Source of the DNA: Thiopontia sp964344435
GTDB lineage: Bacteria; Pseudomonadota; Gammaproteobacteria; GCF-002020875
Direction: 5' to 3'
DNA length: 22,123 bases
NCBI GenBank assembly: GCA_964344435.1
Contig: CAYFNH010000038.1
Location: forward strand, 1 to 22,123
Shown here: positions 21,844-22,123 of the stretch, one piece after another
Layout: each line of letters begins with the position of its first letter
Numbering within the stretch: the first letter of the stretch is position 1
Notes under the pieces: generated by a model
Database searches by the model: none
Told to the model about the DNA's origin: nothing
Seen by the model: the letters and a program-made list of their open reading frames with translations, nothing else
Translations under genes and position numbers: made by a program

Positions 21844-22123
21844 ATGAACCGGCAGACACTTTCCCCTCTCACTCTGGCACTCCTGCTTACCCTGCTTGCC
21901 GGCTGTGGTACCACAACCACACGTGAAGGGGTTAATCCTACTGAGGCCGTTGATGGTGACACCACTATCAGTACCCCTTCTGATACTGACAGTGAGCATC
22001 TCGACCCCCTCCCCAACCCTCCCCCTGCCAAGGGGAGAGAGCTTCATACCGTTGCCGAGAGTGCTGAGGTTGCCGAGAGTGCTGAGGTTGCCGAGAGTGC
22101 TGAGGTTGCCGAGAGTGCTGAGG
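21844..22123 (+). CDS. Lipoprotein with tandem VAESAE repeats (3' end outside window)
   Basis: The visible 93 residues start with a lipoprotein signal (MNRQTLSPLTLALLLTLLAGC; lipobox LAGC, lipidated Cys at residue 21), then a Thr/Asp-rich linker (GTTTTREGVNPTEAVDGDTT), a Pro-rich segment PLPNPPPAKGRE that coincides with a GC-rich palindromic repeat, and four copies of VAESAE reaching the window edge. The first Met lies 16 bases after tatC. No functional domain is visible; the repeats probably form a spacer or stalk before a C-terminal domain outside the window. Confidence 0.7.
   Translation, partial: MNRQTLSPLTLALLLTLLAGCGTTTTREGVNPTEAVDGDTTISTPSDTDSEHLDPLPNPPPAKGRELHTVAESAEVAESAEVAESAEVAESAE
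22004..22044. repeat. GC-rich palindromic (REP-like) segment inside the lipoprotein gene
   Basis: CTCCCC (22019-22024) pairs with GGGGAG (22032-22037) around a 7-base loop, within a C-rich run. The block CCCTCCCCCTGC...GGGGAG resembles the palindrome at 497-514, suggesting two members of one small dispersed family. Here it is translated as PLPNPPPAKGRE. Confidence 0.4.
22051..22123 (+). repeat. 18-bp tandem repeat, at least four copies
   Basis: The unit GTTGCCGAGAGTGCTGAG is repeated exactly at 22051, 22069, 22087 and 22105 with no mismatches and continues past the window edge. It is in frame and encodes VAESAE. Perfect identity between copies indicates recent expansion or ongoing slippage. 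Confidence 0.9.

Noticed and set aside
22051..22123. CRISPR array.
   Set aside because: The repeats are directly adjacent 18-bp units with no spacers and are in frame within a coding region.

Overview
The window looks like a chromosomal segment of a gammaproteobacterium. The evidence is a his operon (hisB-H-A-F-I-E) running into a HIT protein and tatABC, an E. coli-type FNR with the CX2CX5C cluster, YrfG, CreA, Dtd, and sigma54/NtrC-style control of an ammonium transporter gene. Several sulfur-handling proteins (TlpA-like thioredoxin, rhodanese, TtcA-like PP-loop enzyme) and two large chemoreceptors would suit a motile, facultatively anaerobic sulfur-oxidizing lineage, but that ecology is inference; no tRNA or rRNA gene is present to place the taxon.

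Layout. 1-2000: the end of an exported TlpA-like protein, a convergent two-gene operon of secreted proteins (one Gly/Pro/Met-rich), and creA. 2007-2347: a non-coding repeat locus, with a degenerate copy followed by a near-intact 271-bp element that can fold as a three-way junction and forms the 3' end of the next gene. 2322-4994: an unusual fusion of an Amt ammonium channel to a methyl-accepting chemotaxis output domain, read leftwards from a near-perfect sigma54 promoter with an NtrC-type site about 100 bp upstream. 5166-6844: an overlapping pair, a SAM methyltransferase and a CNNM/CBS membrane protein. 6886-9642: a second chemoreceptor with a NIT-like sensor and five HAMP modules. 9643-10205 is largely gene-poor. 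10206-10690 is a ParE/RelE toxin-antitoxin pair. 10738-11397 is yrfG.

11416-15134 looks like an FNR-linked sulfur and anaerobiosis block: a CxxC protein of unknown function, a TtcA-like enzyme, a perfect FNR box, a rhodanese, a methionine-heptad coiled-coil membrane protein, dtd, and fnr itself with its own near-consensus FNR box. 15310-22123 is a long co-directional run: hisB, hisH, hisA, hisF, hisI, a SYLF-domain gene, hisE, a HIT hydrolase, tatA, tatB, tatC with an unusual 169-residue acidic tail, and the start of a lipoprotein gene carrying an 18-bp tandem repeat that runs off the window.

The most noteworthy system is the Amt-MCP fusion with its nitrogen-control promoter. It suggests a receptor made under nitrogen limitation that couples ammonium binding or transport to chemotaxis. 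Next come the cloverleaf repeat that finishes its reading frame, the FNR-linked sulfur-relay block, the methionine-zipper protein and the TatC tail.
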